Source: Methylobacter sp. BlB1 (GTDB lineage Bacteria; Pseudomonadota; Gammaproteobacteria; Methylococcales; Methylomonadaceae). From it: DNA of 64,000 nucleotides. The position numbers were made by a program, and so were the translations under genes. A model generated the notes under the pieces. It had not been told where the DNA came from. It made no database searches and saw only the letters and a program-made list of their open reading frames with translations. The stretch is from NCBI RefSeq assembly GCF_015476545.1, contig NZ_JADMKV010000013.1, positions 1 through 64,000 of the forward strand, read 5' to 3'. Of the stretch, positions 1 to 9,313 are shown one piece after another (within the stretch, counting starts at the first letter, position 1; each line of letters starts with the position of its first letter).

Positions 1-752
1 GCCGGTTTATCGGCGACATTGAGCGGCGTCCAGACGGGGCCTGGAGCAACGCAATTGACGCGAATACCTTTCTCGACCAAATTCAGCGCCAGTGATTTAG
101 TAAAAGCATGAATGGCACCTTTGGTAGAGGCATAGTCAATTAGGTGTTTATTCCCTTCCAGACCGGTAATTGATCCGCAATTGATAATGGCATCGCCATC
201 TTGCAGATGTTTGAGCGCTGCCTTTGCCATGCGAAAGTAGCCGTAAATATTGGTTTTAAAAGTGGTATCAAATTGTTCATCAGAAATATCTTCGATTGAT
301 TCCTGATTATGCTGATAAGCTGCATTGTTGATTAAAATATTCAATTTGCCGAATTCATGGACTGTTTTTTCAACAGCATTTTGACAAAACTCCAGACTGG
401 TTACATCGCCCGAAATTAACAGGCATTGGCGACCTTCTTTTTCGACTTGCCGCTGAGTTTCTTCAGCATCGATCTGTTCAGATGGAAGAAAGGTTATTGC
501 GGAATCCGCACCTTCACGAGCGAAAAGTACAGCAACGGCACGACCAATACCCGAATCGCCGCCGGTAATCAAGGCGACTCTATCTTTTAATTTGTTCGAG
601 CCTTTGTAATCAGGTGCAAGATATTGTGGTCGTGGCGTTATTTGCGCTTCAACACCGGGGCGTTCCTGGTGCTGGGCGGGCATTGGGCTTTTAGGATATT
701 TTTCGTTTGGAGTTAGTTTATCCTCAGAATTTGGTCGGCTTTCTTTTGGCAT
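1..752 (-). CDS. SDR family oxidoreductase (C-terminal end cut by window edge)
   Basis: The reading frame runs open from an ATG at 752 to the window edge without a stop, so the C-terminus is missing. It encodes a short-chain dehydrogenase of the general-stress-protein/YhdG type. A polar N-terminal extension of about 50 residues (PKESRPNSED...) precedes a Rossmann fold with the nucleotide-binding motif TGGDSGIGRA, the NNAA motif, the active-site YASTK (Tyr-x3-Lys) and the later VAPGPVWTPLN segment. Such enzymes use NAD(P)H on small alcohols or aldehydes; the substrate cannot be read from sequence. An AGGAGAG-like ribosome site lies just upstream of the ATG. It is transcribed in the same direction as the isomerase gene upstream, but a 377-base gap with a possible terminator separates them, so it probably has its own promoter. 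Confidence 0.85.
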   Translation of the reverse strand, partial: MPKESRPNSEDKLTPNEKYPKSPMPAQHQERPGVEAQITPRPQYLAPDYKGSNKLKDRVALITGGDSGIGRAVAVLFAREGADSAITFLPSEQIDAEETQRQVEKEGRQCLLISGDVTSLEFCQNAVEKTVHEFGKLNILINNAAYQHNQESIEDISDEQFDTTFKTNIYGYFRMAKAALKHLQDGDAIINCGSITGLEGNKHLIDYASTKGAIHAFTKSLALNLVEKGIRVNCVAPGPVWTPLNVADKP

Positions 753-1129
753 TAAGCTCTCTCCTAATCAAAAATATTTATAACCTCTTTCGCACGTACT
801 AAGAAAGAATATATCGAATGCTAAATTAAAATTCCTGACTTCTTTTTTAAGATGCTTCCATAATTCAATTGTTCAATCATTTTATGGATTAGCCAAAACA
901 TCACAGAAACAGGCATCTTTGTTAATTTGACTGCTAAGCATTGATGTCTGTTGGTTTTGCAACGCACGTTAAAGCCTGATATTTATGCACAACAGTTGGT
1001 TGGAGGAATTGCTTTTTGCTTATGAGGAGAAATACCCTCTTCAATGAGAAATTAAAGAGGGTTCTACAAAGAAATATCCGATGCTTAGCCTTAAAGGCAT
1101 AAGCTCTATAGTCTGGCTAGGCCAAGGTT
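753..1129. other. intergenic region without a gene
   Basis: This AT-rich stretch lies between the start of the SDR gene and the end of the isomerase gene, both on the minus strand. It should hold the SDR promoter. Apart from the hairpin at 1034-1062 I see no gene, tRNA or repeat in it. Confidence 0.6.
1034..1062 (-). terminator. possible hairpin terminator after the isomerase gene
   Basis: Arms ACCCTCTT (1034-1041) and AAGAGGGT (1055-1062) form a perfect 8-bp stem with a 13-nt loop, downstream of the minus-strand isomerase gene. The minus-strand sequence after the stem has only a short T run (TATTT), so termination is uncertain. Confidence 0.35.
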
Positions 1130-2221
1130 TTAAGAATCCAGGCCAAATCTTATTATTGAGGCAAAATCATTGGCCTTCAAACTCGCCCCGCCGACCAAGG
1201 CTCCATCAACACCTGAAATATTCATGATATCGACAATATTGTCGGGCTTCACATTTCCACCGTACAGGATCCTTATGGATGAAGCGATTTGCTCGCCGTA
1301 CAGGTCCATAATGAGATTTCTAATGAAATCATGTACTTCTTTTATCTGCTCTAATGTGGCGGGTTTTGCTCCTTCACCGATAGCCCATACCGGCTCGTAA
1401 GCGATAATTACTTCGCTGACAGCTCTGGGCGAGACGGCTTCAAACGCCATTCGCAATTGCCGGTCCAGCAAGCTGAACGTTTCATTTGCGAGTCTGGCTT
1501 CTCTGTTCTCACCACAGCAAAGAATGACCTGTAGCCCTTGGCCCAGAGCAGCCTGGATTTTTAGCTGAATGGATTGATCGCTTTCTCCGGCTCGCTCTCT
1601 TAATTCTTCTTCCAAAAATCGGGACAATCCAGTCAGGAGGTTACGATTCTCTTTGGCGACTAGGTATTCCAAAGTTGCTATAACTTGAGCATCGGCACCG
1701 TCTTTTGCTTTCAGTTTCTTCAACTTGTCGGAAAGAAAGCTGTCTGTCAGACGCCTGGCCACACTAGAGGCAAAACCATAATATTTCCCTAGATTGGCTC
1801 TGCGGTCCGAATGGCCAATTATGACACGATCGACCCCGATGGCTCCCAGCATTTCGGGCGAAATTTCTCCGGTAAATGCGCCTTTGGATTCAAAAAACGT
1901 ATCTTGCGCCAGCAGAAATACATTTCTGCCTAAACCATATTCTGTCCTGAGAAAATCCGGTTTAATATAATCGGCCAGGGTAGAAAGTCCTGTGTAAGGA
2001 GGTGCAAGGCCTATATCGACATCTCTTATTCCGCGGCAGATATCCAGGATTCTTGCCGTAAGGGCGACACCTGATAGGGGAATCATATTCATTTTCCAGT
2101 TACCAGCCAGAAACGGCCTGATCGCTCCGGGAATTCCGGCTTCGGCTTCGATTTTATGCCATTGGTTTGCCGTTCTTTGACGGAAGTAGTTTCTATATGC
2201 CTTTGGATTTGCCGTCTTCAT
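1130..2221 (-). CDS. triosephosphate isomerase paralogue, enlarged
   Basis: A 363-residue member of the triosephosphate isomerase family, which normally has about 250 residues. The catalytic residues are recognisable: Lys43 in NWKMN, His137 in GHSDRR and Glu276 in AYEPVWAIG. QDTFFESKGAFTGEIS is a typical family segment and ILYGGNVKPDN is the phosphate-binding region. Three things are odd. There is an N-terminal extension of about 38 residues. The near-invariant GHSERR reads GHSDRR (Asp139, equivalent to Glu97 in standard numbering). About 70 extra, charged, helix-prone residues sit between this motif and LQVILCCGE. Loop 6 reads AIGEGAKPA instead of AIGTGKxAT. It stands alone, away from glycolytic genes. 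It could be a slow isomerase or act on another ketose phosphate; family membership is sure, the reaction is not. Confidence 0.85.
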   Translation of the reverse strand: MKTANPKAYRNYFRQRTANQWHKIEAEAGIPGAIRPFLAGNWKMNMIPLSGVALTARILDICRGIRDVDIGLAPPYTGLSTLADYIKPDFLRTEYGLGRNVFLLAQDTFFESKGAFTGEISPEMLGAIGVDRVIIGHSDRRANLGKYYGFASSVARRLTDSFLSDKLKKLKAKDGADAQVIATLEYLVAKENRNLLTGLSRFLEEELRERAGESDQSIQLKIQAALGQGLQVILCCGENREARLANETFSLLDRQLRMAFEAVSPRAVSEVIIAYEPVWAIGEGAKPATLEQIKEVHDFIRNLIMDLYGEQIASSIRILYGGNVKPDNIVDIMNISGVDGALVGGASLKANDFASIIRFGLDS

Positions 2222-2411
2222 GCATTGTACCTTTTAGTCCAATATTAATTTCCGTATGAGGTTTTAGCCCCTTACCCCATTAATAAAATGCCATGTGCTA
2301 CCAAAAAGTTGTGATACGACATTTTTCCGCAGACTGTGAAAATTTTACTTTTCTGTCTGGAAATTCTCAGCTAGTGTTCGTAGCAGCGGCACGAAGAACC
2401 TCATTTTGCTT

Positions 2412-2446
2412 CCGATTCCCTGATAAAAAACTGATACCGGAATCGG
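2412..2446. repeat. 8-bp inverted repeat in the isomerase-lnt intergenic region
   Basis: CCGATTCC (2412-2419) and GGAATCGG (2439-2446) are perfect inverted arms around a 19-nt loop. They lie in the roughly 300-base stretch 2222-2524 between lnt (ending at 2525) and the isomerase start. On the plus strand the second arm is followed by ATGTTTT. It may be a weak terminator or an operator. I see no convincing gene in 2222-2524. Confidence 0.35.
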
Positions 2447-2524
2447 ATGTTTTCCCACCGTTCCGAACATTACACCTTACTCATGCTGAAGAGCAAGAAA
2501 TAGTTGGGCAAACCGACCAAAATC

Positions 2525-4093
2525 TCATTGCTTTTGATAACGATTACGGACTCCTATGCCGATGAGCACAATCAGCGCAGTCCAAAGCAGAGAAGGCATC
2601 AACCAGAACCATTCTTGATAAAAAGTGACTGGCGGATTTGTCAGGTAAGGGACTTCATAAACGCCGGCCCAAGCTTGGTGTAATGGAGAACGCTCCAGAA
2701 TATCTCCGGATGCCAGAGATACGGTAGAAATGCCGGTATTGGTCGCTCTGAGCACAGGTCTTCGGAATTCGACACCTCGCGCCAGCGTCATATACATATG
2801 CTGATAGGGTTCCTGCCAGGCGCCGTACCAGGCATCATTCGTGACGTTGACAATGAACTGAGCCCCCAGCTCAGCCAGGGAGCGCGCGAATCCGGGAAAA
2901 AGACTTTCATAGCATATTTGCGGCCCCATCTTGTAACCATTCCAATGCAATAAGGCAGTCGGACCCTGACCGCGTGCAAAATGACCGGTCGGCGGCAACC
3001 AGTTGCGAATCTGCGGGAAGAATTGTTCACCGGGAATATATTCGCCGAAAGCCAGCAAGATGGATTTGCTGTAATGAGGCGACACTATTTCACCGTTTTT
3101 ATCGAGCACGAACAGCGAGTTCGTAATTAGCCGAGAGGCTCTGTCGACGCTATAGGCTCCGGTAATCAGCGGCAGTTCGCGCTCGCTGATAAATTGGCTC
3201 AATTGAGCCGGATGTGGATCGAGTTTGAAGTCTTCACCCAACAGTGCCGGAAAAGCCGTTTCCGGCCACAGTACAAAGTCGACTTTTGTTTCTGTTGTTT
3301 TAAGCGCTTGATCGGTCAGATCAGTATATCGTTTAAGTATTTCCTGGCTATAGCCTCTGCCTAATTCGGCGGCGAGTTTTTCCGAATTGCCGATGTTGGC
3401 TTGGACCAATAACGCTTTAAAAGAAGCATCCGGTTCAGGCAATCTGTTTTTAAGCCAAAAACCGCCGGCGTTCAGCAAGACAAAACCCCAGACTACGGCC
3501 ATCAGAATTCTTTTACCGGCGGCCTGTCGGCGTTTTTGCCAGGCGATATAAAGCGGCAGATTGCACAATAATGTAAGAGCGCTGAGGCCGCTGAAGCCTA
3601 TCACTTCAGCCCATTGGTAAACAGGCACGCCGGCACCATACCAGGAATAACCGAAATTCCAGTCAAACAAGGTCAGCGAGTAAGCTTCGCATATAATGGT
3701 GATCAATGCCATTAACGCTAGCGAAAGCCGTTCCGGCCAAGCGAACTTGCGCCGCCCCCAAAACCACAACATGCCCGCCACAGGGACAAACAAGTGCGCA
3801 ATCAGTGCATAGAGCAACATGCCGAGGACTGCTACGGGCCAATCCAGATGCGCAAATTCATGCAAAAGATAAGTGACCCAGTTAAAACCGATCAGTGTAA
3901 AAATGAAGGACGTAACCAATCCACCCAAGAAAACACCTTTCAGGCTGGTTTGCCGGTTCCAGAAAATCCACAGCGGCACGAAACAGAATAAAGACGCCCA
4001 AGGCGGAAAAGGAATATAACTGGTGCCGATAAAAATGCCGGATAGGACCGGCAGCAACCAGAGGCGGGTTTTGCTAGCTGAAAAATCGTTCAT
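2525..4093 (-). CDS. lnt: apolipoprotein N-acyltransferase
   Basis: Inner-membrane enzyme that adds the third acyl chain to the N-terminal cysteine of lipoproteins, the last step of lipoprotein maturation. The 522-residue length is normal. The N-terminal half has six or so hydrophobic segments. The periplasmic nitrilase-like domain contains the expected Glu-Lys-Cys triad contexts: WPETAFP, the Lys in KSILLAFGEYIPGE, and the Cys in ICYESLFPGF. A final membrane segment (SLLWTALIVLIGIGV) closes the protein. In many relatives lnt follows a corC/ybeX gene; that neighbour is absent and the Lon-like gene diverges from it. Confidence 0.95.
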   Translation of the reverse strand: MNDFSASKTRLWLLPVLSGIFIGTSYIPFPPWASLFCFVPLWIFWNRQTSLKGVFLGGLVTSFIFTLIGFNWVTYLLHEFAHLDWPVAVLGMLLYALIAHLFVPVAGMLWFWGRRKFAWPERLSLALMALITIICEAYSLTLFDWNFGYSWYGAGVPVYQWAEVIGFSGLSALTLLCNLPLYIAWQKRRQAAGKRILMAVVWGFVLLNAGGFWLKNRLPEPDASFKALLVQANIGNSEKLAAELGRGYSQEILKRYTDLTDQALKTTETKVDFVLWPETAFPALLGEDFKLDPHPAQLSQFISERELPLITGAYSVDRASRLITNSLFVLDKNGEIVSPHYSKSILLAFGEYIPGEQFFPQIRNWLPPTGHFARGQGPTALLHWNGYKMGPQICYESLFPGFARSLAELGAQFIVNVTNDAWYGAWQEPYQHMYMTLARGVEFRRPVLRATNTGISTVSLASGDILERSPLHQAWAGVYEVPYLTNPPVTFYQEWFWLMPSLLWTALIVLIGIGVRNRYQKQ

Positions 4094-4288
4094 ATCAGTT
4101 TTTAATGAAAAATCTTATTGTACACAAGCGCGAGAGCAGATGTTGTCGATGGCGGGGATTATCCTGCAAAGTGGTCTATTATCTAAGAATTTTTATACAA
4201 GATTATTAAAACTGCATCGGCAAATTATTTACTGGCTGCCGGTTGCAGCATATTTTCAGGATACGTTGCATGTCTAACTGTTTCGGTG

Positions 4289-4319
4289 TTGCCGGAATTC
4301 CTATGCAACATGCTAAAAT
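4289..4319 (+). promoter_or_regulatory. possible promoter of the Lon-like protease gene
   Basis: An extended -10 (TGC then TAAAAT at 4314-4319) lies about 40 bases before the chosen start. A TTGCCG at 4289-4294 could be the -35, but the 19-nt spacer is long. The implied transcript start near 4326 leaves a short leader. Confidence 0.35.
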
Positions 4320-4358
4320 CGCCGATCACCTTGCAACCTTGGGATGTTATTTTTATCC

Positions 4359-6749
4359 ATGTCTACTACGCTAAAGCTTCCACTTGAATCATTGAAATTA
4401 AATGTTGATTTGTCTCATATCGACTTGCCGGAAGCTCCCAGGCAGCAAGCTACTATTTTAGGTCAAGCCCGCGCCCAGTCGGCATTGGAATTCGGCGTTA
4501 CGATGCGCAATCCCGGCTACAATATTTTTGTCATGGGCGACCATGGCAGCGGTCGGCTGACCATGATCACCAATCATCTTGATACGACTGTGCAAAGTTT
4601 ACCCGCGCCGCCAACCTATGCGTATGTGGAAAATTTCGAGAATCCCAGGGAGCCAGTCAAAGTTGAATTGCCGGCCGGGCATGGACAAGAACTTTGCAAG
4701 GATATAGAGCGATTGATCGACAATTTGCTGGTCACTTTTCCGGCTGTCTTTGAAAGCCCTGCTTATCAGCAAAAGAAGAGCGCGATTGAGCGTCAATTTA
4801 ATCAGCGCTATAACAGCACCATTGATCTGGTCGAAAAAAAGGCCCTGTCTCTGAATATTGCTCTGTTCAGAGAAAACGATTCCATTACATTTGCACCTAT
4901 CAAGGACGATAAGTCGCTGGATGAAGATCTGTTTATGCAGCTGCCGCAATCGGAGCGCGAAGTTTTTCATAAACACGTGGAAGAGCTGGAAGACTATCTG
5001 GGCGATGTATTGATAGAACTGCCCCAGTGGCGCCGAGCTACAGTGGAAAAAATCAGGCAACTCGACAATGATACGATCAGCTTGGCTATAGAGCCGCTGT
5101 TTTCAGAGCTGGACGATAAATACCAGAATATTGACGACGCTGTTACGTTTTTAGACGAAATCAAAAAAAACCTGGTTATCACAATTACCGATTATCTGAT
5201 GCCGGGCCGATCATTGGAACAGAAAGATATTTCCGCCAAGCGGCTCATGCTGACCGAGCTTTATATGCCCAATATTCTGGTCGATTACAAGCAGGACAGT
5301 GGCGCCCCCGTTGTTTTTGAATCTCATCCGATTTATCAAAACCTGTTCGGGCGTATTGAATATGTCAGCGATCAAGGCACGCTGGTTACTAACTATCGCA
5401 GGATTTGCGCCGGTTCCCTGCATCGGGCAAATGGCGGTTATCTGATTCTGGATGCCGAAAAACTGCTGACTTATCCTTTCGTCTGGGAAGGGCTTAAACG
5501 AGCCCTGAAGTCGGGCCGCATTGAAATCGAGTCGCCCTATTCGGAACTGGGCATTAATACGATTACCTTGAAGCCCGAGGTGATCCCATTGAATGTCAAG
5601 GTCATCCTGGTCGGTTCTCCCGAGATCTATTATCTGCTGGAAGAGCTGGATAGCGAATTTAACGAAATGTTCAGAGTGCTGGCCGATTTTGACAGCTATA
5701 TTCAATTGACTGATGAATCGATACAGCGCTTTGCCATCCTGATGATCAAACATGCCGCGGACTCGGGGGCAAAGCCGCTGTCGCGTGCCGCTATTGAGGG
5801 CCTGATCGAACATAGCTGCCGGCTTTCCGAAAATCAGTACCATCTTTCTGCACGTATCAATGACTCGCTGGACATCATCGGCGAAGCCAATCTGTTCTGC
5901 TATAAAGCCCAGGCCGATCAGATTGACAGAGTGCATGTCGAACAGGCTTTGGCGGCAAGAGAGCAGCGTAACGGTAAACTGTCCCAGGATGTCCTCGAAG
6001 AAATGCTCGTCGGTACGATACTGATCGATACCGAAGGCTCGGCGATTGGCAAGATCAACGGTCTGACGGTGCTGGAAGTGGGCGGCAGCAGTTTTGGCGC
6101 ACCTGCACGCATCACTGCGACCGTTTATCCGGGCTCCCGGGGCATCGTCGACATTGAGCGCGAAGCCGAGCTTGGCCAGTCCATACACTCGAAAGGCGTG
6201 ATGATTTTGACCGGTTATCTGGGCGACTGTTACGCCCAGCAATTTCCATTAGCCATCTCGGCCAGCATCGCGATCGAGCAATCCTACGGCTATATCGATG
6301 GGGACAGCGCGGCGCTGGCTGAACTTTGCTGTCTTATCTCGGCGCTGACTCGCACGCCGATCAAGCAAACGTTTGCCGTGACCGGTTCGATTAACCAATA
6401 TGGGGAAGTCCAGGCCGTAGGCGGCGTCAATGAAAAAATAGAAGGGTTCTTCCGGCTTTGCCAAGGGCGCGGCCTCAATGGCCAGCATGCCGTTATCATT
6501 CCGGCCGCCAATAAACGTAACCTAATGCTAAAGCAGGAAGTCGTGGATGCGGTTGCTCAAGGTTTGTTTGCCGTTTACGCGGTATCCAATGTCAATGAAA
6601 CCTTGGAGTTACTGACTGATCAGTTAGCCGGTTCACCGGATAGTGAAGGCAACTATCCAGAAAACAGTATTAACTACAAAGCCATTTTCAGATTAAAAGA
6701 GATCTCCGATATGGCGCTTGATGAGGATAAAGAGGAAGGGGCAACCTGA
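4359..6749 (+). CDS. Lon-like protease (AAA_32/LonC family)
   Basis: An ATP-dependent serine protease related to YcbZ/LonB-type proteins rather than housekeeping Lon. The N-terminal two thirds is an AAA-like region with a degenerate P-loop (GDHGSGRLT, where Arg replaces the Walker lysine) and a GGYLILDAEKLL Walker-B-like strand. The C-terminal Lon peptidase domain has the catalytic Ser650 in GDSAALAE and Lys693 in NEKIEGFF. Their spacing of 43 residues matches E. coli Lon. I chose the ATG at 4359 (MSTTLKLP) because the in-frame ATG at 4344 lies directly against the only purine-rich stretch; 4344 would add five residues. It is a single gene, divergent from lnt. It probably takes part in protein quality control; the substrates are unknown. 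Confidence 0.9.
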   Translation: MSTTLKLPLESLKLNVDLSHIDLPEAPRQQATILGQARAQSALEFGVTMRNPGYNIFVMGDHGSGRLTMITNHLDTTVQSLPAPPTYAYVENFENPREPVKVELPAGHGQELCKDIERLIDNLLVTFPAVFESPAYQQKKSAIERQFNQRYNSTIDLVEKKALSLNIALFRENDSITFAPIKDDKSLDEDLFMQLPQSEREVFHKHVEELEDYLGDVLIELPQWRRATVEKIRQLDNDTISLAIEPLFSELDDKYQNIDDAVTFLDEIKKNLVITITDYLMPGRSLEQKDISAKRLMLTELYMPNILVDYKQDSGAPVVFESHPIYQNLFGRIEYVSDQGTLVTNYRRICAGSLHRANGGYLILDAEKLLTYPFVWEGLKRALKSGRIEIESPYSELGINTITLKPEVIPLNVKVILVGSPEIYYLLEELDSEFNEMFRVLADFDSYIQLTDESIQRFAILMIKHAADSGAKPLSRAAIEGLIEHSCRLSENQYHLSARINDSLDIIGEANLFCYKAQADQIDRVHVEQALAAREQRNGKLSQDVLEEMLVGTILIDTEGSAIGKINGLTVLEVGGSSFGAPARITATVYPGSRGIVDIEREAELGQSIHSKGVMILTGYLGDCYAQQFPLAISASIAIEQSYGYIDGDSAALAELCCLISALTRTPIKQTFAVTGSINQYGEVQAVGGVNEKIEGFFRLCQGRGLNGQHAVIIPAANKRNLMLKQEVVDAVAQGLFAVYAVSNVNETLELLTDQLAGSPDSEGNYPENSINYKAIFRLKEISDMALDEDKEEGAT

Positions 6750-6757
6750 GACTGTCA

Positions 6758-6787
6758 GGCGCAGCTACTGCGTTTAATAGCTGCGCC
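6758..6787. terminator. hairpin between convergent Lon-like and SPOR genes
   Basis: GGCGCAGCTA (6758-6767) and TAGCTGCGCC (6778-6787) make a perfect 10-bp stem with a 10-nt loop, placed between two convergent stop codons. There is no T run on either strand, so it may act as a 3'-end stabiliser or a rho-assisted barrier rather than a classical terminator. Confidence 0.5.
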
Positions 6788-6792
6788 ACGGA

Positions 6793-7473
6793 TTAACGGC
6801 CGGACTCGGTTACTATGACATCGATGCCGTTCTGCCTCAAGCGGGTCCTGATCGTATTGACGCTGGTCATATGGCCATAAGGTCCCATTTTAACGCGATA
6901 CCAGATGGTATTGCCGCCGACTTTCGCCTTCTCGACGCGCGATTCAATGCCCATCAAGGCCAGTTTGGCCTTTAATTTATCGGCTTCCTGAAACTCCCTG
7001 AAAGAGCCCGCCTGTACCATATATTGAGCGCCTTTATCCTGATGCTGGGCATCTTTATTTTGGCTCTCCATAGCCTGTGCCTTATCTTGAGGTTCCTTGA
7101 TTTTGCCGATGAGCTCTTCGCGCGCGCGCGTCTTGATTTCATAATCAGGCACAACCACTTCCTTTTGCGGCAGGATCGTGTAGAAATCAAACTGCGGCGG
7201 CTGATGAACGGGCTCGGCTGCTTTCTTTGGCTGAGCCTGTTCTTTTTTGGCCGGCTCAGTTTTGTCGGGTTTTGCTGCCGATAGCGCAATCTGCGGGATG
7301 TCGCTTTGCTTAGAGCCCGTGCTGCGCAAATAAGCCAAAAAGACTACAAAAGCAATAATCAGCGCCGTGATAAGCATCCATTTAAAAACTCCGGCACTGT
7401 CATGACGACTGGGTTTTTGCCCGCGCGGCGCTGTTCTTCCCTGGGTTGCTCTATGTTTGTAGTCTATGGCCAT
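6793..7473 (-). CDS. SPOR domain protein (FtsN-like)
   Basis: A 226-residue protein with a basic cytoplasmic N-terminus, one membrane helix (about residues 30-50, WMLITALIIAFVVFLAYL), a Lys/Pro/Gln-rich linker and a C-terminal SPOR domain starting near MVQAGSFREFQEADKLKAKL. SPOR domains bind glycan strands lacking stem peptides at the division septum. It follows argS with a 3-base gap, as the FtsN-like gene does in the priA-argS clusters of pseudomonads, which supports a divisome or septal peptidoglycan role. Whether it is the true FtsN cannot be decided from the sequence. Confidence 0.88.
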   Translation of the reverse strand: MAIDYKHRATQGRTAPRGQKPSRHDSAGVFKWMLITALIIAFVVFLAYLRSTGSKQSDIPQIALSAAKPDKTEPAKKEQAQPKKAAEPVHQPPQFDFYTILPQKEVVVPDYEIKTRAREELIGKIKEPQDKAQAMESQNKDAQHQDKGAQYMVQAGSFREFQEADKLKAKLALMGIESRVEKAKVGGNTIWYRVKMGPYGHMTSVNTIRTRLRQNGIDVIVTESGR

Positions 7474-7476
7474 ATA

Positions 7477-9237
7477 TCACATTGCTTCAGGAGCGTTGAT
7501 CTTCAGCAGTCCCAATCCGTTTGCCAGGACTTGTCTCACGGCGCTGATCAAATTCAATCTGGCGTCGCGAAGCGCGGCATCCTCAACGAGGAATTGATGG
7601 GCATTGTAGTACGTATGAAACTCGGTCGCCAGCTCGCGCAGATACTGGATCAACTGATGCGGCTCATACTGAAGCGCCGCGCGCTCCAGCACTTCAGGAT
7701 AGCGCGCCAGCGTGGCGACCAGATCGGTTTCGTGCTCTTCGGTCAGCCGATCCAGATTATCCATGCCCAGCAACAGATTTCTGTCCCAATCCTTTTCGTC
7801 AAGTTGCCGGAATACGCTGCACACCCTGGCATAAGCATACTGCACATAAAACACGGGGTTTTCGTTAGACCTTGAGGTCGCCAGCTTCAGGTCGAAGTCC
7901 ATATGTTGTTCCGACCGGCGCATGACATAAAAGAAACGTGCCGCATCCTTGCCGACTTCGTTGCGCAGTTGCCGCAATGTGACAAATTCGCCGGAACGCG
8001 TGGACATCTGGACTTTTTCCTCGCCGCGGTAGAGCACCGCGAACTGCACCAGCAGAACCTTCAGTTTGGATTCATCAGCGCCCAGCGCGGTCATAGCCGC
8101 TCTGACTCTGGGAATATAGCCGTGATGATCGGCGCCCCAGATATTGACGATGCGATCGAAGCCGCGGTCCAGCTTGTTCATGTGGTAGGCGATGTCGGAA
8201 GCGAAATAGGTGGTCTGGCCGTTTTCCCTGACCACAACCCGGTCTTTTTCATCGCCCAGCTTGGCCGATGCAAACCAGGTCGCGCCATCCTTTTCATAAA
8301 GATGCTCACCGGCGAGCAAGCGCTCCAGTGCTTGCTGCACCGAACCGTCATCCATTAACTGACGCTCCGAGAACCATTCCTGATAGTCGACACCAAACTC
8401 TTGCAGATCAAGCCTGATGTCGTCAAGAATCGTGTCCAGACCGTTTTGAAAAAGGTCCCGATACAGCGACGGCCCGAGCAGGGTTTTGGTTCTGGCAATC
8501 AGCGCATCAATATGCTCTTCCTTATCGCCGCCATGCGGTTCGTCTGCCGGTATATTTTCAAACACCAGCTCTGCAGGCCTGCGATAGTCATTGCCGGCGT
8601 TTTTATGAATGTCCCAGGCGATATCACGCACATACTCGCCGCGATAGCCATTGCTTGGGAAATTGACCACTTCGCCGCATTCTTCCAAATACCTGAGCCA
8701 GATACTGGTAGCAAGAATATCCATCTGGCGGCCCGCATCGTTGACGTAATATTCGCGGTGCACATCAAAACCGGCTGCTTCCAGCAAATCGGCAACGACC
8801 GAGCCATAAGCGGCGCCACGGCCATGGCCTACGTGCAGCGGCCCGGTCGGATTGGCGGAAACAAACTCAACCTGAACCTTTTGGCCGGCGCCGATAGTGC
8901 TCAAACCGAAACTACGGCCTTCATCATGAATCTGTTTGATAATCTGATACTGGGCGTTGGCATTGATAAAGAAATTGATAAACCCCGGGCCGGCCAGTTC
9001 AACCTTGGTAATCGCCTCATGCTGGGGCAGTGCGGCCATAATTTGCTCGGCCAGTTGTCGGGGATTTGATTTTGCCGGCTTAGCCAGGGTCAATGCCAGG
9101 TTTGAAGCAAAATCGCCATGCTGCGGATCACGGGTGCGTTCAATGTTAATGCTCGGGGTAATTTCCTGACTCAGAACACCTTGATTTTTAAGTGTTTCAA
9201 CGGCTTGCAGGATAAGTGCCTCTATCTTTTGTTTCAT
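7477..9237 (-). CDS. argS: arginyl-tRNA synthetase
   Basis: Class I aminoacyl-tRNA synthetase charging tRNA-Arg. The 586-residue protein has the N-terminal tRNA-binding region, the HIGH-type signature HVGH at residues 135-138 within [15 protein letters not shown], the variant second signature [10 protein letters not shown] (most ArgRS lack a canonical KMSKS), and a C-terminal helical anticodon-binding domain ending in [12 protein letters not shown]. It sits between priA and the SPOR gene on the same strand. Confidence 0.97.
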   Translation of the reverse strand: MKQKIEALILQAVETLKNQGVLSQEITPSINIERTRDPQHGDFASNLALTLAKPAKSNPRQLAEQIMAALPQHEAITKVELAGPGFINFFINANAQYQIIKQIHDEGRSFGLSTIGAGQKVQVEFVSANPTGPLHVGHGRGAAYGSVVADLLEAAGFDVHREYYVNDAGRQMDILATSIWLRYLEECGEVVNFPSNGYRGEYVRDIAWDIHKNAGNDYRRPAELVFENIPADEPHGGDKEEHIDALIARTKTLLGPSLYRDLFQNGLDTILDDIRLDLQEFGVDYQEWFSERQLMDDGSVQQALERLLAGEHLYEKDGATWFASAKLGDEKDRVVVRENGQTTYFASDIAYHMNKLDRGFDRIVNIWGADHHGYIPRVRAAMTALGADESKLKVLLVQFAVLYRGEEKVQMSTRSGEFVTLRQLRNEVGKDAARFFYVMRRSEQHMDFDLKLATSRSNENPVFYVQYAYARVCSVFRQLDEKDWDRNLLLGMDNLDRLTEEHETDLVATLARYPEVLERAALQYEPHQLIQYLRELATEFHTYYNAHQFLVEDAALRDARLNLISAVRQVLANGLGLLKINAPEAM

Positions 9238-9313
9238 TGCTTCATTGCGGTAAGTAGATCAAATAAGTGCCACATTATCCATGAAAATCATCTGATTATC
9301 CATTCAAACAACA

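Noticed and set aside
140-325. Minus-strand open frame of 61 codons inside the SDR gene
   Set aside because: It is out of frame with the clear SDR reading frame, which spans 1-752 with all motifs.
2293-2565. Plus-strand open frame of 90 codons between isomerase and lnt
   Set aside because: It runs into the conserved 3' end of lnt on the other strand, has no recognisable domain and no good ribosome site.
5211-6242. Long (343 codon) antisense frame within the Lon-like gene
   Set aside because: It mirrors a strongly conserved protease-coding region and has no family features; long antisense frames are common opposite such codon use.
8401-9069. Antisense frame of 222 codons within argS
   Set aside because: Opposite the catalytic part of argS, with no ribosome site or domain.
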